Assembly (NCBI RefSeq): GCF_022761125.1
Contig: NZ_JAKWJR010000018.1
Span: forward strand, 1-42,063
Direction of reading: 5' to 3'
DNA length: 42,063 nt
DNA from: Nocardioides sp. SR21
Lineage (GTDB): Bacteria > Actinomycetota > Actinomycetes > Propionibacteriales > Nocardioidaceae
Below are positions 5,992 through 15,903 of the stretch, one piece after another. Within the stretch, counting starts at the first letter, position 1; each line of letters begins with the position of its first letter. The position numbers and the translations under genes are program-made. Under the pieces are notes generated by a model, which was not told the origin of the DNA, ran no database searches, and was given only the letters and a program-made list of their open reading frames with translations.

Positions 5992-6906
5992 TCAGTAGCT
6001 GGTGATGCGGACGCGGCCGTTTGCGCCGGCGCCGGCGACGGCGTTGGCGCCGCTGGCTCCGCCTCCGCCGCCGGGCACGGTGCCAGCGGCTCCAGCGACG
6101 CCGATCCCGGCGGCGCCTCCGGCACCTCCGAGCCCGGACAGGCCGCCGGAGACGGCCTGGGATCCGCCGCCGCCGCCGCCGCACTCGCTGTTTCCGGGGA
6201 TGTGGCTGCCGTCGTTGCGACCGGATCCGCCGCCGCCGCCGCCCCAGGTCGAGGAACCGGCGAGCGCCGACGTCGCGCCCTGCCCGCCCTTGCCGCCCGA
6301 GACCCCGCCGCCATCACCACCGGAGACGGTCGTGTTGACGCCGGTGCCGGCGCCACCCTTTCCGCCGGTGACCGAGATGTGCGAGCCGAAGGAGGTCGTC
6401 CCGCCCGCCGAACCGTTCGTCGGCGAGGTTCCCGAGATGATGCCGCCGGCCCCGCCGACGCCGATCGTGATGGACTCGGTGGCGCCGAGGTCAGCTGTCC
6501 TGAACCACCGTGCCCTGTACCCGCCACCGCCACCGCCACCCGCGGCCCCGGTGGACCCAGGGTTGGCGCCACCGCCGCCGCCGGACCAGACCTCGACGAG
6601 GAACATCGCGGGTCCCGTGGGCTTCGTCCAGGTGACCGAGGAGTCGTAGGTGGCGACGGCTCCTTCCCACTGGCGTCCCCAGGTGTCGGTGTTGTCGTCG
6701 TACTTCATGTAGGCGCGCAGCGTCGTGTCGAAGACGAGCCGGCCGTCCCAGAGGTCCACACCGGCCAGCGCGTTCCGCGCGGTCGTCGAGAGCGCCGAGA
6801 TCCCCGGGTGGTCGTTGAGCCACTGTGCGAGCTCGTGCATGTCGACCGGGACGTTGTCCGGGTCTCCCGGGCCGGGGTAGGGCACGCCGCGCGGGGTGGT
6901 GGCCAT
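5992..6906 (-). CDS. glycine-rich tail tip/fibre protein
   Basis: 304 aa. Residues 1-105 form a compact N-terminal part with VDLWDGRLVFDT and TDTWGRQWEG segments, probably the attachment domain. Residues 106-295 are extremely glycine-rich, with runs of 5-7 Gly between short polar loops, and end in NGRVRITSY. The pattern resembles Gly-rich adhesin tips (for example gp38-like polyglycine sandwiches) that present receptor-binding loops. It follows the baseplate genes with a 1-nt TGATG overlap. Likely a receptor-binding component at the tail end. The collagen fibre at 9494-10996 has a C-terminal domain of the same type ending in a similar strand. Confidence 0.75.
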   Translation of the reverse strand: MATTPRGVPYPGPGDPDNVPVDMHELAQWLNDHPGISALSTTARNALAGVDLWDGRLVFDTTLRAYMKYDDNTDTWGRQWEGAVATYDSSVTWTKPTGPAMFLVEVWSGGGGGANPGSTGAAGGGGGGGYRARWFRTADLGATESITIGVGGAGGIISGTSPTNGSAGGTTSFGSHISVTGGKGGAGTGVNTTVSGGDGGGVSGGKGGQGATSALAGSSTWGGGGGGSGRNDGSHIPGNSECGGGGGGSQAVSGGLSGLGGAGGAAGIGVAGAAGTVPGGGGGASGANAVAGAGANGRVRITSY

Positions 6907-7559
6907 CAGCTGTCCTCCGAGGGGTTGTAGTCGCGGGAGTCGCGGTAGGTCGCGAACATCGCGGTGCGGTCGGCGTAGGTCGGTGCGAGTTCGCTGGTGC
7001 GGGCGTAGCGGAGGTAGGTGCCGGGCGGCCGCCACCAGGTGACGGTCTCCTCGTCGACGTCGGCGACGAGCTCGACGTCGGCGATCAGGAGCCCGACGGG
7101 CTTCTGGGTCGCGGCCGCGGCGCGGATCTGGGCCTCGGTAGCGCCTACGGCGTCGTCGGCGTGGACAAGGATCGCGATGGTCCAGGCGTCGGCACCGAGG
7201 CGCTCGAGGAACCCGACGCGGTGGTCGCCGCCGAGCACGGCCTGGATGGCGGCCGCGAGGGCGTCGAGGCGGCCGCGGCGCCAGGCGGCGCGGTCGCGGA
7301 CGTAGGCGCGCTGCTCCTCGACCGAGAGCCCTCCGGGCAGTCGGGTGCCGACGATGCCACCGATCCAGGCGGGCTGGCTGGTGTGCTCGAGGTCGAACAC
7401 CGTCGCCCACGGCCGGTCAGCCGCCGCCGGTCGGGCGAGGGTGTCGACCTCGTCGAGCGGAGCGGTGAGCGCCTCGGCCAGAACCTCGACGACGTCGCCG
7501 GCGCGGGCGCGGAAGGCCGGCCCGAGACCGTCGAGGACTCGGGCAGCGAACCCGGCCAC
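6906..7559 (-). CDS. tail protein I-like baseplate protein
   Basis: 217 aa from GTG 7559, sharing its G with the preceding TAG. Helical N-terminus (FAARVLDGLGPAFRARAGDV) then LARPAAADRPWATVFDLEHTSQPAWIGG, the layout of P2 gpI-like proteins that follow baseplate J in contractile-tailed phages. The C-terminal part (WWRPPGTYLRYARTSELAPT) probably contacts the tail tip or fibre. Its position between baseplate J and the fibre tip supports the call more than sequence does. Confidence 0.7.
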   Translation of the reverse strand: MAGFAARVLDGLGPAFRARAGDVVEVLAEALTAPLDEVDTLARPAAADRPWATVFDLEHTSQPAWIGGIVGTRLPGGLSVEEQRAYVRDRAAWRRGRLDALAAAIQAVLGGDHRVGFLERLGADAWTIAILVHADDAVGATEAQIRAAAATQKPVGLLIADVELVADVDEETVTWWRPPGTYLRYARTSELAPTYADRTAMFATYRDSRDYNPSEDS

Positions 7560-8701
7560 TAGACGACCGTTCCAGTGATCGTCGACGGGTCGACGCCGGC
7601 GGTGACCGGCGTCGGGAGCGCCGCGACGCCGGCGAGCGCGAGATCCGCGGCGGCGCCGTTGAGGGTCAGGGAGTCCAGGTAGAGCACGCCGGCGACGGAG
7701 CCGATGACGCTGACCACCTCGAACAGGCGCATCGTCGAGCTGATCACCCAGCCGTCGGGGTCTTCGGAGGTTGAGCCCCACCGGGCGATGTAGGCAGCGA
7801 GGGCTGCGTCGACGGCGGTCTTCACCGTGACCGGGTTGGCGTCGGGATCGGCGACCGCTTCGTAGGCGATGTCGACCGACGTATAGGTCGGGTCGGCTAC
7901 GTAGATCACCAGGTTCGGCTCGCGGGCTGCCTGGAGCACATCCTGGACGTCGGCCTTGATCCCGACCGAGACCGGTGCGCCGTCCTCGTCGACGACGAAC
8001 ACCGTCACGGTGCGGGCGACGTCGGTGAGCCCAGAGAGCGCGTCGTAGTTGTCCAGGCCGACGGCTCGATCGACGCCGGGAACGGATCGCGCCAGTAGTG
8101 CGAGGTCGTGAGGAAGGATCCCGCCGAACGAGAGTGTGGCGAGCTGGTCCGAGAGCCGGACAAGGTAGTCGGCGATCGGCTCGTCGTCGAGACCGCCTGC
8201 CGAAGGTGCCGTGGCCTCGGCCGCGGTGACGACCGCGGACGCGGTGGCCACGACCAGGTCACCGGCCGGCACGTCGTTGCCGACCGTGCCTACGACAGCA
8301 GCTGTCAGAGTTGCGGTCACGGTGGTCGAGACCGAGGTCAGCAGCTCGCTGGTGATGAACGCGATCTCGGCGCCGGACTCGTTCGTCGCGATCACGGTGA
8401 AGCCGACCGGGATCTGGGCACCTGCCCCGGTGACAGTGAACTCGACCGACAGTTGTGCTGCCGCGGCGAGAACCGGCTGCACCCCGAACACCGTTGCGCC
8501 GAACCCGGCGACCGCCCACTCGGCGAAGCTGGTGAAGAACGCCCGCGTGGCAGCCGTCTCGGTGCCGACCTCCTCAGCGAGCGCGACCTCAGGGGCGCCG
8601 TCGACCGGGACCCAGCCGGGCATCTGATCGGCCATGCCCTCGAGGATCGACTCGCTGACGGCGTCCGGGTCTGCGGGGAGGTCCGGCGGCTCGTAGGTCA
8701 C
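7559..8701 (-). CDS. baseplate J-like protein
   Basis: 380 aa from GTG 8701 in a GTGA overlap. N-terminal helical region with ILEGMADQMPGWVP, a central beta-rich domain (VGFTVIATNESGAEIAF) and the segment IADYLVRLSDQLA followed by SFGGILPHDLALLARSVPGV, a hallmark of the baseplate J family (P2 gpJ, Mu gp47). It forms the baseplate wedge with gp25-like (8698-9009) and gpI-like (6906-7559) neighbours. Its presence confirms a contractile-tail baseplate. Confidence 0.88.
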   Translation of the reverse strand: MTYEPPDLPADPDAVSESILEGMADQMPGWVPVDGAPEVALAEEVGTETAATRAFFTSFAEWAVAGFGATVFGVQPVLAAAAQLSVEFTVTGAGAQIPVGFTVIATNESGAEIAFITSELLTSVSTTVTATLTAAVVGTVGNDVPAGDLVVATASAVVTAAEATAPSAGGLDDEPIADYLVRLSDQLATLSFGGILPHDLALLARSVPGVDRAVGLDNYDALSGLTDVARTVTVFVVDEDGAPVSVGIKADVQDVLQAAREPNLVIYVADPTYTSVDIAYEAVADPDANPVTVKTAVDAALAAYIARWGSTSEDPDGWVISSTMRLFEVVSVIGSVAGVLYLDSLTLNGAAADLALAGVAALPTPVTAGVDPSTITGTVV

Positions 8702-9009
8702 TCCTCCTGCTCCTCTCCGATGATGGGCTGCACGACGGCGTGCGCGGTGACGCCGGTCGTCAGCTCGTCGACGAGAACGGCGCTGACACGCGGCTCGTGG
8801 TCCTCGACCGCGGCCGCGATCGCCGCCGGATCGATGCCCACGGCGACCATGTCCTGCGCGCCGTAGTCCGGGACCGAGCGTCGCTCGCCCGGGCGGGTGC
8901 CGATCAATAGCGCCACCGACTGCGCTACCTCGAGCGGACTGTCCTGCTCGAGCGCGGCGAGCTGTCCGGAGCTCGTGACCTGCAGGGGGAGCGCCAGGTG
9001 AGTGGGCAC
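8698..9009 (-). CDS. gp25-like baseplate wedge protein
   Basis: 103 aa; GTG at 9009 is the only reasonable start at the expected family length. Residues around SPLEVAQSVALLIGTRPGER and VPDYGAQDM match the GPW/gp25 family (T4 gp25, P2 gpW), with the RPGER turn well conserved, and the C-terminal EPRVSAV strand. It would stabilise the baseplate and seed sheath assembly. Upstream lies the XkdX-like gene; downstream baseplate J overlaps by 4 nt. Confidence 0.85.
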   Translation of the reverse strand: MPTHLALPLQVTSSGQLAALEQDSPLEVAQSVALLIGTRPGERRSVPDYGAQDMVAVGIDPAAIAAAVEDHEPRVSAVLVDELTTGVTAHAVVQPIIGEEQEE

Positions 9010-9020
9010 GGTCGTTGGGC

Positions 9021-9218
9021 CTACTCCGCCGTCGCCTGGGCTGCGGCCGACGCCGCGGTGGGCGTCGGGACGTAGCCGATCGGCGGCTCGCCCGTCAGGG
9101 CACGCTCGTACTCGACGAGGGTGATGTAACCCTTCGTCAGGCAGTAATCGAGCGTGGCCAGCGAGGCCGTGCCTTCGTAGTAGCGGCACAGGTAGCGGAA
9201 CCCGGTGGGGTTGGCCAT
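9021..9218 (-). CDS. XkdX-like small tail protein
   Basis: 65 aa from ATG 9218 in a TGATG overlap. The segment LDYCLTKGYITLVEYERALTGE resembles the XkdX family, short proteins encoded next to tail fibre genes in PBSX-type phages. The C-terminus is Ala/Thr-rich and probably disordered. Precise role unknown; context suggests fibre assembly or attachment. Confidence 0.65.
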   Translation of the reverse strand: MANPTGFRYLCRYYEGTASLATLDYCLTKGYITLVEYERALTGEPPIGYVPTPTAASAAAQATAE

Positions 9219-9478
9219 CAGAGAATCCCTTCTTCGAGGAGTCGGTCGGAGATGAAGTCGAGCTGTGCCTGGATGAGCGAGAGCGGGCCAGGCGTCGGCG
9301 GCTCGGGCACGACCAGATCGGGCTCGAGCCACTCGCCGTCGTCGTAGGTCCAGCCGATCGCGACGGGAGGGTCGGTGGGGAGCTCGATGACCTCGAGGCC
9401 GTCGGGCGGCTCGTAGTCGTCGCCGACGACGATCGTGTTGACGACGAGGCCGTTCTCGTCGATGAGCGCAGCGTTCAT
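9218..9478 (-). CDS. small tail-fibre-associated protein
   Basis: 86 aa, acidic. N-terminal beta strands (ALIDENGLVVNTIVVGDD), a central PVAIGWTYDDGEW element typical of tail-fibre assembly proteins, a proline-rich linker, then a helix. AGAAGG lies about 9 nt before the ATG. Directly follows the collagen-like fibre gene, so it is probably its chaperone or a short attachment protein. Confidence 0.65.
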   Translation of the reverse strand: MNAALIDENGLVVNTIVVGDDYEPPDGLEVIELPTDPPVAIGWTYDDGEWLEPDLVVPEPPTPGPLSLIQAQLDFISDRLLEEGIL

Positions 9479-9493
9479 GGGTCAGAGCCCTTC

Positions 9494-10992
<1,499 letters not shown>

Positions 10993-10996
<4 letters not shown>

Positions 10997-12288
10997 ACCC
11001 ACCACCCCGCTGAGGTCCAGCCGCGGCCGTTCGCGGAGCCGATGCACACGCCGTAGGCCTCGCCCATCGCTTCGATGGTCTGGCCGTTGCCGAGGCTGAT
11101 CGCGACGTGGTTGTAGGGCGAGCCCATCCGGAACAGCAGCGCGCCTCGGGTTCGGATCGCCGCCTCGATCGTCAGGCCCTTGCCGGCAGCGGCGACCGCG
11201 GAGGCCTGTGAGCTCGACGGCTTCGTCAGCGTGTGGCCGGCCGCCGCGGTGGCGGCCTGAACGAGGCCGGAGCAGTCCCACTCGGACGGGCCGTTGCCGC
11301 CCCACTGGTAGGCGTCTCCGCGCTGGGCCAGCGCGAACGAGACGAGCCGCTCGCGGGCAGCGTTCGCGGCCAAGCCACCGCCGTCGGCGCCGGTCCCGAC
11401 GCCAGGGATGTAGTCGGGTTCACCGGGGTCGCCGGCGCCGGAGCGCTTCGGTTCCTTGAGCTCGTGGCGTGCGCGGACCAGCGGGACGGTCGCGGTGGTG
11501 GAGGAGAGGTCGCGCTGGAACGAGCGGACCAGCCACCGGCCCTCAGCGGGACCCATGTCGTCGTCGAGGATCACCAGTTGCCCGGGCGGCAGCGCGCCGA
11601 TGGTGGCGTCCACGGTGACGGTCGCAGCGGAGGCGCGCTTGCCGGTGTCGAGGTCGAAGTCGATGTTGCGCACGGCGCCGGTATTCTCGGTGAGCCGGAT
11701 CGGGTCGCCGGTGTCCATGAGCCAGCCGTCGGATCCGGCGACCAGGCGGCGGCCGTTGGAGAACCGGCGCCAGCGCACTTCCTCGGCGAGCTGGCCGGTC
11801 AGGTCCCAGGAGTTGGTCTTGCGGTCGCCCTTGGCGGAGCGGCGCACCGCGTTGCGGACCTTCCCGCGGCCGTCGGCGGGGTCGATCGAGGCGGGCACGT
11901 TGGCCTCGTCGGCGAGCTTCTCGAGGATGCCCGCGCGAGTCATGGTGCCGGCGCGGATGAGCATCCGGGAGTTGCGGCGGCGTAGCGCCGCGGTGATGCC
12001 GTCCTCGTAGGTGAGGGTGACCCGGTCGCCGCTCTTGCGGGTCGCCACGAGCTCGAACCGGATCCCGAGGACCTCGGACCAGGACTTCTCCTGGATCAGA
12101 GGCGAGCGGATGAGCTTGCGGCGTGCGTCGGCGACGACGAGCGTCAGCGTGCACGCGCCGTCCATCTGCAGCACGAGCGACGGTGGGGCCGCCAGGGCGT
12201 CCTCGAGCTCGAGCATCGACTTCTGGCTGGCGTTGCGCAGGTTGAGGTTCTCCAGCAGCACGACGCCGGAGTCGGTGGTGCGCGCCAC
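10993..12288 (-). CDS. baseplate hub protein with C-terminal NlpC/P60 peptidase
   Basis: 431 aa from GTG 12288, one base after the previous stop. Residues 1-300 have the layout of contractile-tail hub proteins (Mu gp44/P2 gpD type), including VLGIRFELVATRKSGDRVTL and a DLDTGKRASAATVTV beta segment. A Gly/Pro linker leads to an NlpC/P60 domain (about 313-431) with Cys339 in WDCSGLV and His394 in NHVAISLG. The peptidase would cut cell-wall peptides at the tail tip during infection. The fusion makes the hub a tail-associated lysin for crossing the thick actinobacterial wall. Confidence 0.85.
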
Positions 12289-12289
12289 C

Positions 12290-12781
12290 TCAGCGCTTCC
12301 CCTCGCGGACCTTCTTCGCCGGCGAACGGCGGATCACCGGCGCGAGGTGCTCAGCCAGGGTGACGGTCACGTACTGCTGGACCCGCTTGCCGTCGCCGTT
12401 GCGGATCTGGCCGCCCCAGGTGAGGTCGGTGATCACCCACCGCACCGTCGGCTGGGCCTTGAGAGGTCCGGTCGCGATCAGGACGACCGGCTCGCCGGTC
12501 TTCTCGGTCGGGTTCGCGGACCAGGCGAGCAGCCTCTGGCAGTCCGCCTCGATCGGCTTGTCGACCCCGACACGGATCTCGGTGCCGTCGAGCAGCAACG
12601 GGAGCACGTAGGTGAAGCCGCGTGTCCCGGACCACTCGATTGCGTCGCGGCGTCTCGGCCGGTCAACGGTGTTCCAGACACCCGTCCCGCCGCGGAGGTC
12701 ATCGTCGCCGACCAGGTCAAGGACCATTCCCGGGCGCGCCGGCGAGATTGGGGTCAGGGTGACCCGTCGTGCGGCGCTCAC
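12290..12781 (-). CDS. tail/baseplate protein between tape measure and hub
   Basis: 163 aa from GTG 12781 in a GTGA overlap with the tape measure gene. Beta-rich, with PGMVLDLVGDD near the start, RGFTYVLPLLLDG in the middle and WVITDLTWGGQIRNGDGKR, then a YVTVTLAEHL strand. In contractile phages this slot holds a LysM-type or gp53-like hub connector. No LysM motif is obvious here, but the position supports a tail tube-to-baseplate connector. Confidence 0.7.
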   Translation of the reverse strand: MSAARRVTLTPISPARPGMVLDLVGDDDLRGGTGVWNTVDRPRRRDAIEWSGTRGFTYVLPLLLDGTEIRVGVDKPIEADCQRLLAWSANPTEKTGEPVVLIATGPLKAQPTVRWVITDLTWGGQIRNGDGKRVQQYVTVTLAEHLAPVIRRSPAKKVREGKR

Positions 12782-14826
12782 CGGCGCGCCAGCTGGTCGT
12801 CGACGTCGTCGATGACGGTCTCGGCGAGCACGCGACCGTTGGGCATGACGAGCTGCACGACCGTCGGCTGCCGTGACGCCGGCGCGACGGTCTTTCCTGC
12901 CGTTTGGGGCGTGGACCCCTGGGGGCGCTTCGGCGGTCGCGGCGGGTTCACCCTCGGTGAGGTCGTCGGGAAGTCACCCGTGCCGCCGAGCTGTTCGAGC
13001 TTCGACGTGAACGACTCGAGGCGCAGTTCGGCGACCGCGAGGCTGTCGAGGCGAATCTTGGGCTGCCAGTCCTGTGCGATCACGCCAAGCGTGCCGACCA
13101 GCTCATCGCCGGCCGCCTTTCCGCCGAGCAGCTGGCGGGTGAAGTCGCTCGTGCGATCGACCGCGCGGCCGATCCAGTCGCGGAGCTCCATCGCCGAGCG
13201 CGGGATCTCGCCACCCATGATGCGGTTCGCGTCCTCGAGGGTGACGCCGAACCTGCGCGCGAACCTCTCGCCCTCACTGATCTTGTCGACCAGTTTGTCG
13301 TAGCCCTCAGATGCGGCGTTGTAGTTGACCGTGGGCATCATGGTTCGCGGGTCGATGCCCGGCACGACAACCTGGGACGGCAGCGCCTTGATGGTCGCGC
13401 CGGGCGAGTACGTGCCGTTACGGCGCTCCGGCAGCGCGAGTGGCCGGTTGGCGAGGTAGGAGCCCATCTGCTCTGCGCCGAGCGCGACGGCGCCGAACCC
13501 GAGTGTCGTGACGCCGCCGTAGCGCATCACCTTTCCCCCGACGCTGCCAGGTCCGCTCGGCGCGCCGGGCCTGCCCGGCACATCGAGGCCGCTGTTGACG
13601 ACGAAGACGGGCAGCGGCTTGGCCTTACTGGCGATCGAGCCGAGCATGGTCGTCTTGTCGAACAGGCCGGCCTTCTTGCCGACAACTCCGGCGCCGGCGG
13701 TGATTGCGATCGCGGACTTCGCCCAGTCGGGCAGGTTGTTGAACCCGTCGAACACGTCCTTGGCGAGCGGGGCGATGACCTTGAACGCGTCGGCTGCGGT
13801 CTCGAGGCCGGAGCCGATCGCGGGGATGATCGACTCAGCGAGCGGGCGTGCGTCGTCGACGAAGTCGCCGATCGCCGGAAGCGCGTCGCTCTGGATGAAC
13901 CGCACACCGCGCTCGAGCGCGGGAATGCCGCGGTCCTCGAACATGGCGATCCACCGGTCGAGCTCGGGGCCGCCGTCCTGGACGAACCACCGCTGTGCGC
14001 GGTCGAGCAGCGGCAGGATCGCGGTGCCGAACCGCTCCTGGATGTTGCCCCAGAGCACGCCGGCCTTGTCGCCCCACGTGGCCTGCTCGGCAGCGACGCC
14101 GCCGACCTGGGACTCAACCTCGCCGAGGATGATCTTCTGCGCCGCGAGGAGATCGTTCTCTTCGACGAAGTGCTCGATGCGCTTCTGCTGCTCCTCGGAG
14201 AACGTGACGCCTGCGCGTGACAGAGCGGTGATGCCCTTGAGCGGGTCGTTGAGCGCCTTGCCGAGCATCTTCGACCCGGACTCGATCGAGCCGAACCCAG
14301 CAGCGGAGAGGTTCACCGCGGCGCGGGTGGCCTGGTTGAAGATCTTGTTGCCCTTGCCGGTCTCGTTGCGCACGTTCTTGAACGTCAGCAGGAGGTTGGC
14401 CCCGGACTGGATGGCCTCGTCGTCCATCCCGACCTTCTCCGAGATGGCACCCGCGAGCCGGGACATCGAGCGCTCGGTCACGTTCGCGACGCCACCGGTC
14501 GCCTTGATCTCGGCGCGGGTCACGGCGCCGACCTTCTGGGCCTCGCGAGCCTCGCCGATCGCGTCCTTGGAGAACTTGGTCAGCACGATGCCTGCACCGA
14601 CGACCGCGGTCGCGGCGCCGCCGACCCCGTAGACGATCGCCCGGCCGGCCAGGCGCCCGCTCTTCCCGAGCGAAATCATCCCTCCGGCTGCGAGCCGAGA
14701 ACTCCGGTTGAGACGGTCGGCCTTGTCGCCAGCGCGATCCAGCTCGTCGCCAACGTCATCAAGACCGTCGACCACCTCGCGCCGGTTCTTGAGCGCGAGC
14801 CGCAGTCCAACCTCTTCCTCGGCCAC
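12778..14826 (-). CDS. tail tape measure protein
   Basis: 682 aa from GTG 14826, with GAGGTGA just upstream. N-terminal charged helix, hydrophobic Gly/Ala segment (about residues 62-84), then a TP901-type core (KVGMDDEAIQSGANLLLTFKN) and further amphipathic helices with a second hydrophobic stretch. The C-terminus is Pro/Arg-rich with VVQLVMPNGRVLAETV at the end. By the usual length-to-tail ratio it predicts a tail near 100 nm. It follows the frameshifted chaperone pair, as in most tailed phages. Confidence 0.9.
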   Translation of the reverse strand: MAEEEVGLRLALKNRREVVDGLDDVGDELDRAGDKADRLNRSSRLAAGGMISLGKSGRLAGRAIVYGVGGAATAVVGAGIVLTKFSKDAIGEAREAQKVGAVTRAEIKATGGVANVTERSMSRLAGAISEKVGMDDEAIQSGANLLLTFKNVRNETGKGNKIFNQATRAAVNLSAAGFGSIESGSKMLGKALNDPLKGITALSRAGVTFSEEQQKRIEHFVEENDLLAAQKIILGEVESQVGGVAAEQATWGDKAGVLWGNIQERFGTAILPLLDRAQRWFVQDGGPELDRWIAMFEDRGIPALERGVRFIQSDALPAIGDFVDDARPLAESIIPAIGSGLETAADAFKVIAPLAKDVFDGFNNLPDWAKSAIAITAGAGVVGKKAGLFDKTTMLGSIASKAKPLPVFVVNSGLDVPGRPGAPSGPGSVGGKVMRYGGVTTLGFGAVALGAEQMGSYLANRPLALPERRNGTYSPGATIKALPSQVVVPGIDPRTMMPTVNYNAASEGYDKLVDKISEGERFARRFGVTLEDANRIMGGEIPRSAMELRDWIGRAVDRTSDFTRQLLGGKAAGDELVGTLGVIAQDWQPKIRLDSLAVAELRLESFTSKLEQLGGTGDFPTTSPRVNPPRPPKRPQGSTPQTAGKTVAPASRQPTVVQLVMPNGRVLAETVIDDVDDQLARR

Positions 14827-14834
14827 GGCTCACC

Positions 14835-15023
14835 TCACAGTCTGGGCAGTAGGTAGTCGAGGAGACCCTGGTGCTCGGTCTCTCGCAGTTCGATCGCTTC
14901 GGCGACGACGGCTTCCATGAGCTCTGCGTCGTCGGGCGCCAGGGCGAGGTAGTCCCGGATCGGGTTGGCGACCCCGGCGAGAAGTGCGACCGCCGCCGTC
15001 CGGACGGCGGGGTCGCGCCTCAG
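14835..15023 (-). CDS. -1 frame extension of the tail assembly chaperone
   Basis: Ribosomes slipping at 15023-15029 leave the zero frame just before its stop and read 62 more codons, starting L-R-R-D-P and ending L-P-R-L at the TGA at 14835. The extension is acidic and helical (LAPDDAELMEAVVAEAIELR), as in other gpGT-type products. There is no independent start signal. The fused protein would be 220 aa and should help load the tape measure, which starts 9 nt downstream. Confidence 0.75.
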   Translation of the reverse strand: MRRDPAVRTAAVALLAGVANPIRDYLALAPDDAELMEAVVAEAIELRETEHQGLLDYLLPRL

Positions 15024-15496
15024 TTTCCCGCGTACTCCTCCGCCGCCTGCTGACCGCTCTTCGCAGACCAGTCGGCGAGCTCCGCCATGGCCACGATGAC
15101 GTCGCCGTCGGTGAGGTAGAGGCCACGGACGACCTCGACGGCACCGCAGTCGGCTGGCAGCTCGAGCATCGCGCCGATCTGCTGGTCGAACTTCGGCCAG
15201 CTGGCCGGGTCGCCCTTCGGCCTGCCCTTCGCGTCGCGCTCGAACACGCCCAGGCAGGCCTTTGCGAGCAGTACGGACTTGGCCACAACCTCCCGGTCCC
15301 GGTCCTTGCTCTCGGCGATCTTGGCGTTGGCCTCGTCGATGTCCGGCTTCTCGAGCGGCGCGTACCGCACGAACACCGGCGGCTCGAGGCGCGGGATGCG
15401 CAGGTCGAGGTGCAGCTTCTGCTTGGCCTGCTCGCGGCGAGCGCGCAGGTCGCTGAGCGCCGAGCCGGGTGCGGCCTGGATCTGCCCCTCGGTCAT
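15020..15496 (-). CDS. tail assembly chaperone, zero-frame product
   Basis: 158 aa from the ATG in a TGATG overlap with the tube gene. Helical protein with RRxQAKQKLHLDLRIPRLEPPVFVRY near the N-terminus (a beta strand followed by charged helices) and a compact helical C-terminus ending EEYAGN. Position between tube and tape measure plus the slippery heptamer at its very end identify it as the lambda gpG-like member of a G/GT pair. Confidence 0.82.
   Translation of the reverse strand: MTEGQIQAAPGSALSDLRARREQAKQKLHLDLRIPRLEPPVFVRYAPLEKPDIDEANAKIAESKDRDREVVAKSVLLAKACLGVFERDAKGRPKGDPASWPKFDQQIGAMLELPADCGAVEVVRGLYLTDGDVIVAMAELADWSAKSGQQAAEEYAGN
15023..15029 (-). promoter_or_regulatory. programmed -1 frameshift site G_GGA_AAC
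   Basis: Minus-strand GGGAAAC fits X_XXY_YYZ with zero-frame codons GGA AAC directly before TGA. Slippage gives GGG AAA, then CTG. This is close to lambda's GGGAAAG. Confidence 0.8.
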
Positions 15497-15903
15497 CAGG
15501 CGCGGCCCGTGCAGATCATGGTCAGCTGCCACACCGACGGCGTTGCGTCGTTGGAGTCCGACTCGGGGTCGGTGGCGCTGGACAGCCGGCCGGTGTACGT
15601 GAACGGCCGGCCCCAGGGGGCGCCGTTGTCGTCGATCGGCTGCTTGGTGACGGTGACCAGCGCGCGGCCGTACCTCGGGAGCAGCGACCGGTACAGCTCG
15701 ATGTCGCGCTCACGCTCGAGCACTCGGCCGACCGTGACGTCGCCGTAGGTCACGAGCGCGCCGTAGGACTTCTCCTGCTGCATCCCGCCCGGCCGGTGCT
15801 TCTGCGGGTCCGAGGACGGCTCGCCGCCGGAGAACGTGTCGAAGGTGCCGAGGGTGCGGCCGTCGACCACGACGGTAATCAGGGACTGCTGGGAGGTGCT
15901 CAT
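15496..15903 (-). CDS. tail tube protein
   Basis: 135 aa in a 4-nt overlap with the sheath gene. Beta-rich: ITVVVDGRTLGTFDTFSGGE near the start, GDVTVGRVLERERDIELY in the middle and WQLTMICTG at the end, matching small contractile-tail tube proteins. Forms the inner tube around which the sheath contracts. Order sheath-tube-chaperone is standard. Confidence 0.85.
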   Translation of the reverse strand: MSTSQQSLITVVVDGRTLGTFDTFSGGEPSSDPQKHRPGGMQQEKSYGALVTYGDVTVGRVLERERDIELYRSLLPRYGRALVTVTKQPIDDNGAPWGRPFTYTGRLSSATDPESDSNDATPSVWQLTMICTGRA

